Assembly (NCBI RefSeq): GCF_905171765.1
Contig: NC_053393.1
Coordinates: 71,579,371-71,643,370, forward strand
DNA: 64,000 nucleotides
Direction of reading: 5' to 3'
DNA from: Bufo bufo
Lineage: Eukaryota > Chordata > Amphibia > Anura > Bufonidae
The notes under the pieces are model-generated. The model had not been told where the DNA came from. It did not search any database and saw only the letters and a list, made by a program, of their open reading frames with translations. How positions within the stretch are numbered: the stretch's first letter is position 1; every line of letters begins with the position of its first letter. A program made the translations under genes and the position numbers. This document shows positions 1 to 8,475 of the stretch, piece by piece.

Positions 1-243
1 GGGGGAGCGGCATCTTAGCTTCTGCGATCTGAGCCGGTCACATGCCGGCTCAGGATGAGTTTTATAAACATGCTTAGATTGGGCAGTTGTTATCGTTCAG
101 CATGGTCTGATTCCTAAATATTCCCTGGAATCTAGTTATGCTACCAGGGCTTCCAGCTCAGGAGGCGTCCTAAAATTGTGGTTTTATGATGCAGGCAGTA
201 TTCCTGTGTCTCGGGGGGGGGGGGGGGGGGCACAGTTTCATTA
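1..243. other. Left edge, unassigned sequence with poly-G run
   Basis: I see no coding signal here. An uninterrupted run of 18 G lies at 213-230, and an A-run follows at about 280-292 just before the minisatellite. Positions 74-93 hold one copy of a 20-bp sequence that recurs exactly at 1199-1218, so this stretch may be one flank of an insertion or duplication that includes the minisatellite. Confidence 0.4.
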
Positions 244-376
244 GTGCTCCACAACCCACAACAGTTCATCTACGATAATAAAAAAAAAAAAACAAGCACA
301 GCCCTTGATATACATGCCCATTTAATCTCAGAGCAGCTATACTTAGGCTGTTCAGGGTCTTTTGTTTCATCCATAT

Positions 377-1131
377 TTTCAATGTTCCTGGATCGCCCAG
401 GTTGTCAGTGTTCCTGGATCGCCCAGGTTGTCAGGGTTCCTGGATCGCCCAGGTTGTCAATGTTCCTGGATCGCCCAGGTTGTCAGTGTTCCTGGATCGC
501 CCAGGTTGTCAGTGTTCCTGGATCGCCCAGGTTGTCAATGTTCCTGGATCGCCCAGGTTGTCAATGTTCCTGGATCGCCCAGGTTGTCAATGTTCCTGGA
601 TCGCCCAGGTTGTCAATGTTCCTGGATCGCCCAGGTTGTCAATGTTCCTGGATCGCCCAGGTTGTCAATGTTCCTGGATCGCCCAGGTTGTCAATGTTCC
701 TGGATCGCCCAGGTTGTCAATGTTCCTGGATCGCCCAGGTTGTCAATGTTCCTGGATCGCCCAGGTTGTCAATGTTCCTGGATCGCCCAGGTTGTCAATG
801 TTCCTGGATCGCCCAGGTTGTCAATGTTCCTGGATCGCCCAGGTTGTCAATGTTCCTGGATCGCCCAGGTTGTCAATGTTCCTGGATCGCCCAGGTTGTC
901 AATGTTCCTGGATCGCCCAGGTTGTCAATGTTCCTGGATCGCCCAGGTTGTCAATGTTCCTGGATCGCCCAGGTTGTCAATGTTCCTGGATCGCCCAGGT
1001 TGTCAATGTTCCTGGATCGCCCAGGTTGTCAATGTTCCTGGATCGCCCAGGATGTCAATGTTCCTGGATCGCCCAGGTTGTCAATGTTCCTGGATCGCCC
1101 AGGATGTCAATGTTCCTGGATCGGCCAGGTT
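377..1131. repeat. 26-bp minisatellite, about 29 head-to-tail units
   Basis: The unit reads TTCCTGGATCGCCCAGG plus GTTGTCAATG with a period of 26 bp. The first units carry GTCAGTG or GTCAGGG instead of GTCAATG, and the last few carry GGATGTC. Middle units look identical, which suggests recent homogenisation. Each unit holds a small inverted repeat, CCTGG-ATCGC-CCAGG. Because 26 is not a multiple of 3 and the unit has no stop in any plus-strand frame, all three frames stay open; this is a by-product and not a gene. There are no variable spacers, so it is not a CRISPR array. Confidence 0.95.
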
Positions 1132-1267
1132 TTGTCTGCATTTTTATTTTTATTTTTTTAGGGTTTTACTTCTATTCTGATGTCGGTTGTTCCTTCCTTT
1201 AGATTGGGCAGTTGTTATTTTTCCTTCCCTACTTCGTTTTCATCTAGGAATTTCGAGGCAATTCCAG

Positions 1268-1526
1268 GTAAGTCAGCTCAGAGACGGTCACTGGGGTAGG
1301 GTTAACTGTCAGTTTGATACTCAAGTCCGTTCTTTTTATTAGTTTCCACTTAATCGATCGGGGTTTTTGGAAGTCGTCTTTCCAAATCCGTTCACATTCC
1401 GTCAGGTAGGTTCTTTCGTTGGTCACGTTCACACGCTTCAGTCTCTCACTTTCTTTCGGCCGCTACTACCACTTCCATCTGTGCTTTTCGTTTTTCGGTA
1501 GACTTAAGTTCCCCTTCTTTTCCCAG
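1268..1526 (+). promoter_or_regulatory. Predicted 5' UTR intron of the Ngaro-like element
   Basis: CAG|GTAAGT at 1265-1273 is a consensus 5' splice site, and the pyrimidine-rich CCCCTTCTTTTCCCAG ending at 1526 is a strong 3' splice site seven bases upstream of the ORF1 ATG (1533). An alternative donor, CAG|GTAGGT, lies at 1403-1411. Spliceosomal introns are known in DIRS-type retrotransposons. Splicing here is inferred from the sites alone. Confidence 0.5.
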
Positions 1527-1532
1527 GTTATC

Positions 1533-2666
1533 ATGTCTCACATGTCCGATATGGAGGACAACCTCTCCATGCCAGGATCATCCGTCTCGGGGCATTGTAG
1601 CAACACATCTCTAAGGAGCTGGACTGTGCCAAAGTTAATCGCCGAACTCAATCGCAGGGGGATCCGGCATCCCGCGACTGCCCGCAAGGCCGAATTATAC
1701 CGGCTCCTGATGACCACTCCGGGTCCGACAGCTGAGCAGTCCAATAGCGACTCCATCCGGCTGGCTCTAGCTCAGATCCAGTCATCCATCACCGGACTCG
1801 TTAGCTCAGTCACGGACATCCAGAATAGGGTCGCGGTTTTAGAATCCAGACCAGCAGCCTCACCGCAATATCCGGGTTCGGCAGTCATTCCTGCCATTCC
1901 TCCGGACGTTGCAGGTAGGCCTTCTGCCACCCCCCAAATTGCTCCTTCCCATTTCGTTCCGGAGCATATTAAGAAGGATATCTTGGCAGGCAAGGACGTT
2001 AATTTAGCATCCATTTTGATTGCCTCCCAGGATATCTCCGAAAACCGGGTGATTAATTGCGGGGAGGTTTCCGTGGTGTTGAAGGCCAAGGATGCTCGGT
2101 TAAATAGGAAGTTGTCGGTTTCCGAGTTCGTCCTGGCCTTCAGCCTCTACAGGGATGTAATATGCTCCGCCCATCCCAATCGCAGGGAAGAATTAGATAC
2201 TTACTTGTACCGGATTACGGATTTGGGGCACAAGTACGGCGGCTCGGCATTTTACGATTATCATCGTTCGTTTTCTGCCAAAGCCGCCGCAGCCTTGAAT
2301 CAATTTCAGTTCATGTCCAACTGGGCAGAATTGGACATGGAGTTATTCTGCCGGCACTTCGCAGGTCTGAAGGCTCCCCTGTGTGCCGTCTGCCAGTCCA
2401 TCTTTCATTCCACGGAATGGTGCCCTAATCCGGTGCAAGATCCTCAGTCAGCGCCCACTCCAGGTCCGTCCGGGTCCTCCAGGTCTTCCTCATCATTAGA
2501 TAAACTGGGTAGGCCCATTGTGTACCTTGGCAGTAGCCAGGTGTGCAATAATTTTAATGCCAAGGGCTGTGCTTTTAATGCGTGCCGGGCACTGCACATC
2601 TGCTCCCTTTGTTTTCGGGCCCACCCTCGTCCTTCCTGTCCCAGGAAGTCAGCCAGGGACTCCTGA
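1533..2666 (+). CDS. Ngaro-like ORF1, Gag-like protein (377 aa)
   Basis: Putative nucleic-acid-binding structural protein. The start is the ATG at 1533, where the protein begins MSHMSDMEDN; the frame is open upstream to 1419, but that part overlaps the predicted 5' UTR intron. Near residues 23-60 is a SAP-like segment (WTVPKLIAELNRRGI, then PATARKAELYRLL), typical of DNA binding. The C terminus (about residues 330-370) holds a Cys/His cluster with the order C-F-N-C-C-H-C-C-H-C, resembling the zinc-finger tail of DIRS/Ngaro ORF1 proteins; a further C-x2-C lies near residue 290. The ORF ends at TGA 2664-2666 and continues in the same frame into the RT ORF. No inactivating break is visible. Family assignment is by motif order and neighbours. 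Confidence 0.75.
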   Translation: MSHMSDMEDNLSMPGSSVSGHCSNTSLRSWTVPKLIAELNRRGIRHPATARKAELYRLLMTTPGPTAEQSNSDSIRLALAQIQSSITGLVSSVTDIQNRVAVLESRPAASPQYPGSAVIPAIPPDVAGRPSATPQIAPSHFVPEHIKKDILAGKDVNLASILIASQDISENRVINCGEVSVVLKAKDARLNRKLSVSEFVLAFSLYRDVICSAHPNRREELDTYLYRITDLGHKYGGSAFYDYHRSFSAKAAAALNQFQFMSNWAELDMELFCRHFAGLKAPLCAVCQSIFHSTEWCPNPVQDPQSAPTPGPSGSSRSSSSLDKLGRPIVYLGSSQVCNNFNAKGCAFNACRALHICSLCFRAHPRPSCPRKSARDS

Positions 2667-2670
2667 CTAG
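2664..2670 (+). promoter_or_regulatory. UGA-CUAG stop-readthrough context
   Basis: The ORF1 stop is TGA followed directly by CTAG. The downstream codons stay open in the same frame through the RT-RNase H ORF, which has no ATG near its beginning. UGA CUAG is an established efficient readthrough context in some viral and metazoan genes. Use of it here to make a Gag-Pol fusion is inference. Confidence 0.55.
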
Positions 2671-2681
2671 CCGACCTCAAC

Positions 2682-4256
2682 TTGGAGTTACTGGCTGCAC
2701 TCCTGCAGGACCACCCTGATCGTTCCTTTGTCGCCTTCTTATTGGATGGGTGCAGAGACGGGTTTCACACCGGCATTATCACGCCCCCTCAGGGCTGCTG
2801 GTTGGGCCCCAATCTGCTATCCGCCTCCAGTGACCCTGAGGCGGTGTCCACTCTCATTCAGGCAGAGGTCGACAAAGGGTTCGTCATTGGTCCTTTCCTT
2901 CAGATCCCATTCCGGTCGTGGCGCATCAACCCTATCGGCCTGGTCACGAAGTCATCTTCAAATAAAAAACGTCTCATTTATGATCTCTCCGCGCCTCATA
3001 TGTCCTCCATCCCCAGTCTTAATTCACTCATTCCGTCTGAGGAATATTCCATGCAATATTCCTCAGTTGACGAGGCCATCCAGTACATTCTTCAAGCAGG
3101 TGTCGGGGCTTGGTTGGCCAAGGTAGATATTGCCGATGCCTTTAAGCTGCTTCCAATACACCCGCAGCTTTGGAAGTACTACGGCATCCAGTGGGCAGGT
3201 AAATTTTATTTTGCCAACCGGCTTACTTTTGGCTCCAAGAGCAGCCCCTGGCTTTTTGAACAGCTTGCTAAAGCCTTGCACTGGATTCTCAACCATCACG
3301 GTGGCTTATCCATGGTCGTTCACTACCTGGACGATTTTCTCCTCATTGAAAGGCCCAGTCAGGTCCCTTCCATTCCCCATTCACTTCTGGACATTTTTTC
3401 CCGACTCCAGGTTCCCGTGGCCACGGCCAAGACTGAGGGTCCGGCCACTACAGTCACCTTCCTGGGCATTATTCTTGATACCGTTAGAATGGAAGCTAGC
3501 CTCCCCAGCGAGAAGTTGCTCAGGATTCGCTCAGCCATCTCCCGGGCAGTCCAGTCTCACTCGCTGACCAGGGCGGAGCTCCAATCCTTGCTGGGGATGC
3601 TTAATTTCGCCACCAGAATTATGCCTCAAGGCAGGGCCTTCCTTTCCAGGTTGCTATGTCTCCTGCCCTCGGCCCCGGAACAAGATTCTGTCGTCCATTT
3701 GGACAGACAGGCCATTGCAGATCTCGACATGTGGAGCAGTTTTCTCGCTAACTGGAACGGCATTTCCTTGTTCGTTCCGCAGTGGGATTCCTCTTCCCCC
3801 ATGGTTTTCTCCGCCGCCGCCGGTTCCTCCGGGTTCGCTGCCATTTTCAGATCTCATTGGCTGGCTGCCGGATGGCCGCCAGAATTAGCCTCGGACTCTG
3901 CAGCTCTAAAATCTTCCCCCCTTTTGGAACTATATCCCATAGTGGCGGCTGCTCAGGCCTGGGGTCACCTCTGGTCTAACTCTTCCGTGACGTTCGTTAC
4001 GGATAGCCAGACCTTGGTGGACATCGTCAACAAGGGCAGAGCCCAGTCCCTCAGGATCATGGCGTTATTACGCAAATTAGTGTGGTTATCCCTCCACCAT
4101 AATTTTCATATGCGCTGCGTACACATCTCAGGCGAGCAGAATAGGGCTGCGGACGCGCTTTCCCGTGCTAACTTTGCAATTTTCTTTCAGGAAATGCCCG
4201 ACGCGGATCGGTCAGGCACCCCGGTGCCTCAATTCAGCACCCTCACTCTGGTTTAG
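2682..4256 (+). CDS. Ngaro-like reverse transcriptase-RNase H (damaged RNase H)
   Basis: RNA-dependent DNA polymerase with RNase H for element cDNA synthesis. RT motif A is seen as LAKVDIADAFKLLPIHP, motif B around FGSKSSPWLF and motif C as HYLDDFLL. The C-terminal RNase H keeps the second, third and fourth acidic positions (LLELYPIV, FVTDSQTL, RAADALSR), but the first position, normally Asp in an F-S/T-D-A-A-G context, is Ala (FSAAAG; codon GCC at 3813-3815). The coordinates begin at a TTG codon because no ATG is nearby. The frame is the same as ORF1 and is separated from it only by the TGA at 2664, so readthrough is the likely expression route. The ORF is otherwise uninterrupted. It overlaps the recombinase frame at its 3' end. 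Confidence 0.85.
   Translation: MELLAALLQDHPDRSFVAFLLDGCRDGFHTGIITPPQGCWLGPNLLSASSDPEAVSTLIQAEVDKGFVIGPFLQIPFRSWRINPIGLVTKSSSNKKRLIYDLSAPHMSSIPSLNSLIPSEEYSMQYSSVDEAIQYILQAGVGAWLAKVDIADAFKLLPIHPQLWKYYGIQWAGKFYFANRLTFGSKSSPWLFEQLAKALHWILNHHGGLSMVVHYLDDFLLIERPSQVPSIPHSLLDIFSRLQVPVATAKTEGPATTVTFLGIILDTVRMEASLPSEKLLRIRSAISRAVQSHSLTRAELQSLLGMLNFATRIMPQGRAFLSRLLCLLPSAPEQDSVVHLDRQAIADLDMWSSFLANWNGISLFVPQWDSSSPMVFSAAAGSSGFAAIFRSHWLAAGWPPELASDSAALKSSPLLELYPIVAAAQAWGHLWSNSSVTFVTDSQTLVDIVNKGRAQSLRIMALLRKLVWLSLHHNFHMRCVHISGEQNRAADALSRANFAIFFQEMPDADRSGTPVPQFSTLTLV
4181..4190 (+). promoter_or_regulatory. Candidate 3' splice site before the recombinase ORF
   Basis: ATTTTCTTTCAG ending at 4190 is a good acceptor inside the end of the RT ORF. 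It could join a 5' donor (for example 1267/1268) to make a recombinase mRNA, but the first ATG after it (4194) is in the RT frame and stops at 4254, so the route to the recombinase frame is not explained. Confidence 0.3.
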
Positions 4257-4261
4257 GTTCG

Positions 4262-5194
4262 CTCTTAGAGGAGGCCAAGGGCCTGGTCGCCAAATCCTTG
4301 TCACGTAATACGGCGAGGAATTATCAGGCTGGTCTAAGGGCGTTTGATAAATTCTCTAGGAATCATCCGAGGGGTCAACACTCCGAGATCTCCTACATCA
4401 TGGCCTTCCTGGCCTATTGTCATTCGCATCTCTCTCTGTCGTATGGTACCATCAGACTTTATTTGGCCGGACTTCAACATCACGCTATGCTGGCCAATCC
4501 TCGTCACAGGTCCTATTTTTCCATCCAAGCTATTAAAGCCACCCTTCGGGGCATTCAAAAGGAAGGGAAGGGATCCGTGAGCCATAGGCAGCCAGTATCC
4601 GGCCAGTTGTTCAGGGATCTCTCCTCGTCATTGGATGGTAATCCTTTTGGGCCCTCCACTAGCCTGATTCTGAAAGCGGCTATGTATCTCGCTTTTTATG
4701 GGTTCCTCTGGCCCGGAGAGGTTCTGGCTGGTCCAAATCGGAAAAACCATCCTCTGAAGCAACATCTGTCCTGGGGCCAGGGCCATTACACTCTGCTTCT
4801 ACCCTCCACCAAAACCAATCAGACGGATCCTCCCTCTGAAATCAAGTTCTACCCGACCTTGAACAATTGGTGCCCAGTTCAAGTGCTGCATCAACTGACA
4901 GCACTCATCCAAGGTTTATTGCCCGACAGTCCACTCTTGCCGCATGCAGGCAAGCCTCTCAGCACCTCGCAATTCATCGCTTATATCCGTGCTCTCGCCC
5001 AGGGTTTAGGCTATGACCCCAAGGTAATCTCAGGGCACTCATTTCGTATAGGGGCAGCCTCCGCTGCTTCCCGTCATCAGGTGCCGGCCCACGTCATCCG
5101 GTCCATGGGGCGGTGGCGATCCTCCTGCTTTACCAGGTATATACCCAATCCCCAAACCGAGATATCCCATGCCTTTCGTTCTCTGGCTTTGTAA
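4262..5194 (+). CDS. Ngaro-like tyrosine recombinase (catalytic Arg changed to Trp)
   Basis: Site-specific recombinase that would integrate a circular cDNA. The N-terminal core-binding region is recognisable from about 4262 (LLEEAKGLVAKSL, then NTARNYQAGLRAFDKF). The catalytic domain shows HSFRIGAASAAS (H-x-x-R) and GRWRSSCFTRYI, with the tyrosine nucleophile. The first catalytic arginine, normally in a G-F-L-R-x-G-E context, is Trp here (FYGFLWPGE; TGG at 4709-4711), a likely CGG to TGG CpG transition that should inactivate the enzyme. No ATG precedes the conserved N terminus in this frame; the frame differs from RT and overlaps its end, so frameshifting or splicing would be needed. The 3' end is followed closely by AATAAA. 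Confidence 0.8.
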   Translation, partial: LLEEAKGLVAKSLSRNTARNYQAGLRAFDKFSRNHPRGQHSEISYIMAFLAYCHSHLSLSYGTIRLYLAGLQHHAMLANPRHRSYFSIQAIKATLRGIQKEGKGSVSHRQPVSGQLFRDLSSSLDGNPFGPSTSLILKAAMYLAFYGFLWPGEVLAGPNRKNHPLKQHLSWGQGHYTLLLPSTKTNQTDPPSEIKFYPTLNNWCPVQVLHQLTALIQGLLPDSPLLPHAGKPLSTSQFIAYIRALAQGLGYDPKVISGHSFRIGAASAASRHQVPAHVIRSMGRWRSSCFTRYIPNPQTEISHAFRSLAL

Positions 5195-5200
5195 TTTGTA

Positions 5201-5206
5201 AATAAA
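5201..5206 (+). terminator. AATAAA polyadenylation signal of the Ngaro-like element
   Basis: AATAAA lies a few bases after the recombinase stop and 25 bp before repeat B1. Confidence 0.5.
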
Positions 5207-5230
5207 AGTGTTGTACCTACCTGTTGTTTT

Positions 5231-5348
5231 TGCCCCCTTTTTCCCTCACTGGTGTACCCGCGCCCGTGGCTTCCGGCACAATTCAGCCACTATGTTCAGG
5301 GCAGGTTTCTCTGCGTACGCCGACGTTGTCCTAGCCCTGACCATAAAT
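5231..5348 (+). repeat. Split direct repeat B1
   Basis: 118 bp starting TGCCCCCTTTTTCCCTC and ending CCATAAAT, identical by eye to 5481-5598. Confidence 0.9.
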
Positions 5349-5480
5349 TGTAAGGCTGTTACCAGCCTGCATTTGTGGGAGGGGCGTCTGGCTATTTAGT
5401 CACCTCCCCTCCGTTCAGCCGGGCGCCCGAGCCTCACGCCCCTCCCTCCCGCCCCTTTTTTTCTCAGGTTCCATCAGGTA
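5349..5480 (+). repeat. Spacer A2 of the split direct repeats
   Basis: 132 bp GC-rich spacer between B1 and B2. In Ngaro elements a copy (A1) should lie at the 5' end of the element; I did not find one. Confidence 0.6.
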
Positions 5481-5598
5481 TGCCCCCTTTTTCCCTCACT
5501 GGTGTACCCGCGCCCGTGGCTTCCGGCACAATTCAGCCACTATGTTCAGGGCAGGTTTCTCTGCGTACGCCGACGTTGTCCTAGCCCTGACCATAAAT
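5481..5598 (+). repeat. Split direct repeat B2, right end of the Ngaro-like element
   Basis: Second copy of B1. Sequence after 5598 belongs to an unrelated LTR-like repeat. Confidence 0.85.
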
Positions 5599-6085
5599 GA
5601 TGTTATGAAGGTGTGTTTTTGGTATGCTTGTTTATTGCAGCTTATGGTCCTGAGTTCCTGTGTGATGTGTGGTGTGTCCGTGTGTGTTCTTTGGACAGCA
5701 GCGCTTCTGCATGGGTTCCAGGCTTTGTGTCTGTCGCAGGTAGGTGCTATACTTGTTGCATTTACCTGCCACTGCCATAAGTTTTTTATGTTTCCCCTTT
5801 ATTGTAGCCTGGCCTGTGAGACTCCTGTTCCTCCGTGCCTAGGAGGAACAGGTCGTCTTACCCTGCTCCTAGTTGAGGGCCACCCTGAGGGCTAGTAGGA
5901 ATCTTTAGGTTCCGGTGTATGAGCCCTCCTACCATCAGGGTCGGCTCATACGACTAGGAGACAGGGTCAGAGTTAGGGATATGATAGGAGGTGACCTGCT
6001 CCCTGAGCTCTGTCCTGGCCATGCAGCGACCAACATCTTCTGGCATCGCACGGCTGAGGGTTTTCCCCATCCTCAGCCGTGACAC
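5599..6085 (+). mobile_element. 3' part of an LTR (family of 50476-51337 and 62936-63522)
   Basis: It shares the order of the right half of two solo LTRs further on: a CTCCTGTTCCTCC segment, a TGTATGAGCC...GGCTCATA inverted repeat, GGAGGTGACCTGCTCCCTG, then a terminal hairpin ending CCGTGACA. The left half is missing at the junction with the Ngaro-like element, which may have inserted into it. Confidence 0.6.
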
Positions 6086-6127
6086 GTATCTTTTCAACAA
6101 TTACTTATGGAACACATTATTAGTCTA

Positions 6128-6710
6128 TAAAGCCCAACTTCCAAAAGGTACTTTCAACATAATGTTTCTTGTGGACAGCCACACAGAATCACCCACTCTC
6201 AGATCCGGACCATTCATACGTCTCTTGTCAGCCATACCTTTAAAACTTGTTGCCCATCTTTTTCAGATTATTTAGAATTTTCCGCCAAACAGATGACAAT
6301 GAAGAGGAAAATTGTTCCTCTTCAGGTATACCAAAAGTCTCAGTACCAGAAAATGTGCCAAATTGCGGGTGGAACCCATATGCCCCAAAAAACGGCGACT
6401 TATCAGTGGACTCCTGTCTACGGTTATTTATGGCAAACTCAGCTAAAGACAAAAATGAAGACCACTCCACCTGATTCTCCTAGACAAAACATCTCAAGTA
6501 AGTCTCCAGATTCTGATTAGTGAGTTCAGTCTGTCCGTTTGACTGAGGGTAAAAGGCCGAAGAGAAGTATAATTGCACCCCCAGATGAGTACAGAACGCC
6601 TTCCAGAATTTGGAAACAAACTGAGTCCCCCTATCAGACACCACATCAGAAGGAATACCATGATGACCACACACCAGCTCTTCCAATAACAAACTGAAGC
6701 TATCAACCGC
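6128..6710 (-). pseudogene. Gypsy-type (Ty3) integrase fragment
   Basis: Reading the reverse strand, 6692 to 6480 encodes the second half of an integrase core: [19 protein letters not shown] with the middle catalytic Asp, then [11 protein letters not shown] with the catalytic Glu. A second frame, 6470 to 6240, continues with WSSFLSLAEFAINNR and KSPFFGAYGFHPQFG, the usual post-core region of Gypsy integrases. The two parts are in different frames, so at least one frameshift separates them. The zinc-binding N terminus, the first catalytic Asp and all upstream pol domains are absent. The neighbouring LTR pieces appear to be in the opposite orientation, so they may be unrelated. Confidence 0.8.
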
Positions 6711-6922
6711 ATAGCATGATGGGTGAAGCCAGACTAAATAGAAGAGTTGGAATGACCACTAAGCTACACCTGAGACAAGAGGTGTGGTCATTACCAACAA
6801 CACAGAAAACAAGTGAAACCAAAGAGGCTATTAGATCACATCACATGCAGCCAGTCTCTTAGATCTTCTGACACCTGTCATGTTAGAGACATTGACACAT
6901 ATCCCTTTAACTTCTGAAAAAT

Positions 6923-7661
6923 TGTCACAAACTGTCCAGGCTCCAGCGGCTCATTCCTCTGCTTCAACGTGGCTGCGTTGGAAGAGACGAGCTGCTAGGC
7001 CATGCCCCCCAGTGATGCACTTGCGTCCCTAGTAACAGAGCATAATGCTCTGTTTCTTCCAGCAGCGTGCTTGCACTGGGGAGATGAGATATTGCTACTA
7101 GTGGTGTGTGTGTATGTGATTAGCTGCGGGCTGAATGACAGCCCAGCTGCCCAGTTACTAGTTGTGCAGCTTGTATTCCTGTCCTATGGAGCGCCAAGTC
7201 CATGGACCAATCAGGTTTTTATCCCGGGAGTCGGCGCTCTATTTAAATCTCCCTGTGGCCATGCACCTTTTGCCAGTAATAGTCTATGACTCACTAACTG
7301 TGTTCATGGTTCCTGTTTTGTGTATTTTTGGATTACTTGTGTTCCTGACCTCGGCTTGCCTTTTTGACCACATATTGGTAATGAGTTTCCCGTCTGGTTC
7401 TGATCTCGGCTTGGCTTTCTGACTACTCTCTGTCTCTCTGATTGGTACATTGTTGCCCTCCTGTTTCGGACCCATTTCTGCACAACTCTGGTTTTGTGTC
7501 TTGGTTTATCCATAGATGTTGTTTATCTCGCACCTTAGCAGAGTAGGGAACATCAACCAGTTGCAGACTTGCTACCTAGGGCTTGCACTGCAAGTAGGCA
7601 GGGAAAGCGGGTGGGGTTCCAGTTAGGGCTCACTGTCCGTTTCTGTCCCTACCTACTGACA
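6923..7661 (+). mobile_element. LTR-like fragment with CCAAT and TATA-like boxes
   Basis: TGTCAC at 6923 and CTGACA ending at 7661 could be LTR termini. In between are ACCAATCAG (about 7203) and CTCTATTTAAATC (about 7250), a plausible promoter layout, then a pyrimidine-rich stretch with repeated CTCGGCTTG. No matching TSD is seen, so boundaries are uncertain. Confidence 0.4.
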
Positions 7662-8475
7662 TTACAAACATCTCTTCAATGATATGAATTTTTGGAGGAT
7701 AGCTGAACAACAACCAGTTTGAATGATATTAGAGATTTCCACTTAACTTAGCTTCCATTTTATTAACTCTTTCTGGGAGGGGGGTGGGCAATAACACCAA
7801 TACTGCCACTGAATTTTACATTATAAATTTTGCAGTGTTTATTTTTCAGCATTAGTAACATGATAGCTTTATTCTCTGGGTCAGTATGATTAGAGCAATA
7901 CCAAATACATATTTCCTCATTATCCTCAGGCAGCACAGAGCAGGATATTCTGTCCTCTAGTCTCCTAGAATACCACCTAGAATAAGAAATTAAGAACTAC
8001 ATAATAAGAAAATGGGACGGATCACTTAGAACCACAAAAATGGATAATAGCTGGTAATACACCGAGTGACTACATCTCTCTGGTGCCCCACATATGAACT
8101 GAATAAATATAGAAATTATGATGAGAAACTCAAGATGCATATACTAATATACTTTTAATAAAAAAAAAATATAGTAATAAATAATCACAATAAAATAAAC
8201 TGCAATATCGCTAAACTATAGTAAGAAATACATATAAAGTCCAAATATGTCAGATGCTGCAGGCCCAGCTGCTAATTTATGGATGCATGCTGTAAAATTG
8301 AGTAAACAAGTAGTCCTTTCCTGAAACAGTGTTGCTAAAATTCATATAATGTATCAATCCTGATAGATCACGAGATATTGTAATAAACAATAGTTCAAAT
8401 GGCATGCGGTATTGATCTTACAGGCTTGTAGATCTTGCAGGCTTTTTGCTTTCATTTTATCAGCTGTTGAACCAT
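7662..8475. other. AT-rich non-coding sequence
   Basis: No gene is seen. Positions about 7905-8005 are a reverse-orientation relative of 26090-26480. From 8040 to 8300 it is AT-rich, with A-runs and AATAAA-like words on both strands. Confidence 0.5.
7905..8005 (-). repeat. Interspersed repeat, inverted relative of 26090-26480
   Basis: Its reverse complement contains TATTCTAGGTGG, GGAGACTAG, GGACAGAATATCC, GCTCTGTGCTGCCT and GATAATGAGGAAATA. The same words occur at 26190-26450, in rearranged order. Confidence 0.6.

Larger units (their letters stand above)
1199..5598 (+). mobile_element. Ngaro-like (DIRS order) tyrosine-recombinase retrotransposon
   Basis: Three ORFs lie in the order Gag-like, reverse transcriptase-RNase H, tyrosine recombinase, followed by split direct repeats: B1 (5231-5348), spacer A2 (5349-5480), B2 (5481-5598), with B1 and B2 identical over 118 bp. 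This B1-A2-B2 tail and the lack of a methyltransferase domain fit Ngaro-type DIRS elements, which integrate by recombinase and not by a DDE integrase. I could not find the matching A1 copy of A2 at the 5' side, so the left boundary is uncertain and the element may be 5' truncated or rearranged. Damage is visible in RNase H and recombinase catalytic positions. The identical B repeats suggest fairly recent insertion. Confidence 0.85.

Noticed and set aside
377..1131. CRISPR-like array
   Set aside because: Units are contiguous and have no spacers; the host is eukaryotic by its TE content.
244..1202. Long overlapping ORFs of 266-305 codons in all plus frames
   Set aside because: They are read-through of a 26-bp tandem repeat whose unit lacks stops; no start context or domain.
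5599..7661. One Gypsy element with LTRs at 5599-6085 and 6923-7661 around the integrase
   Set aside because: The LTR-like pieces appear oriented opposite to the integrase, differ from each other and show no matching TSD or purine tract.
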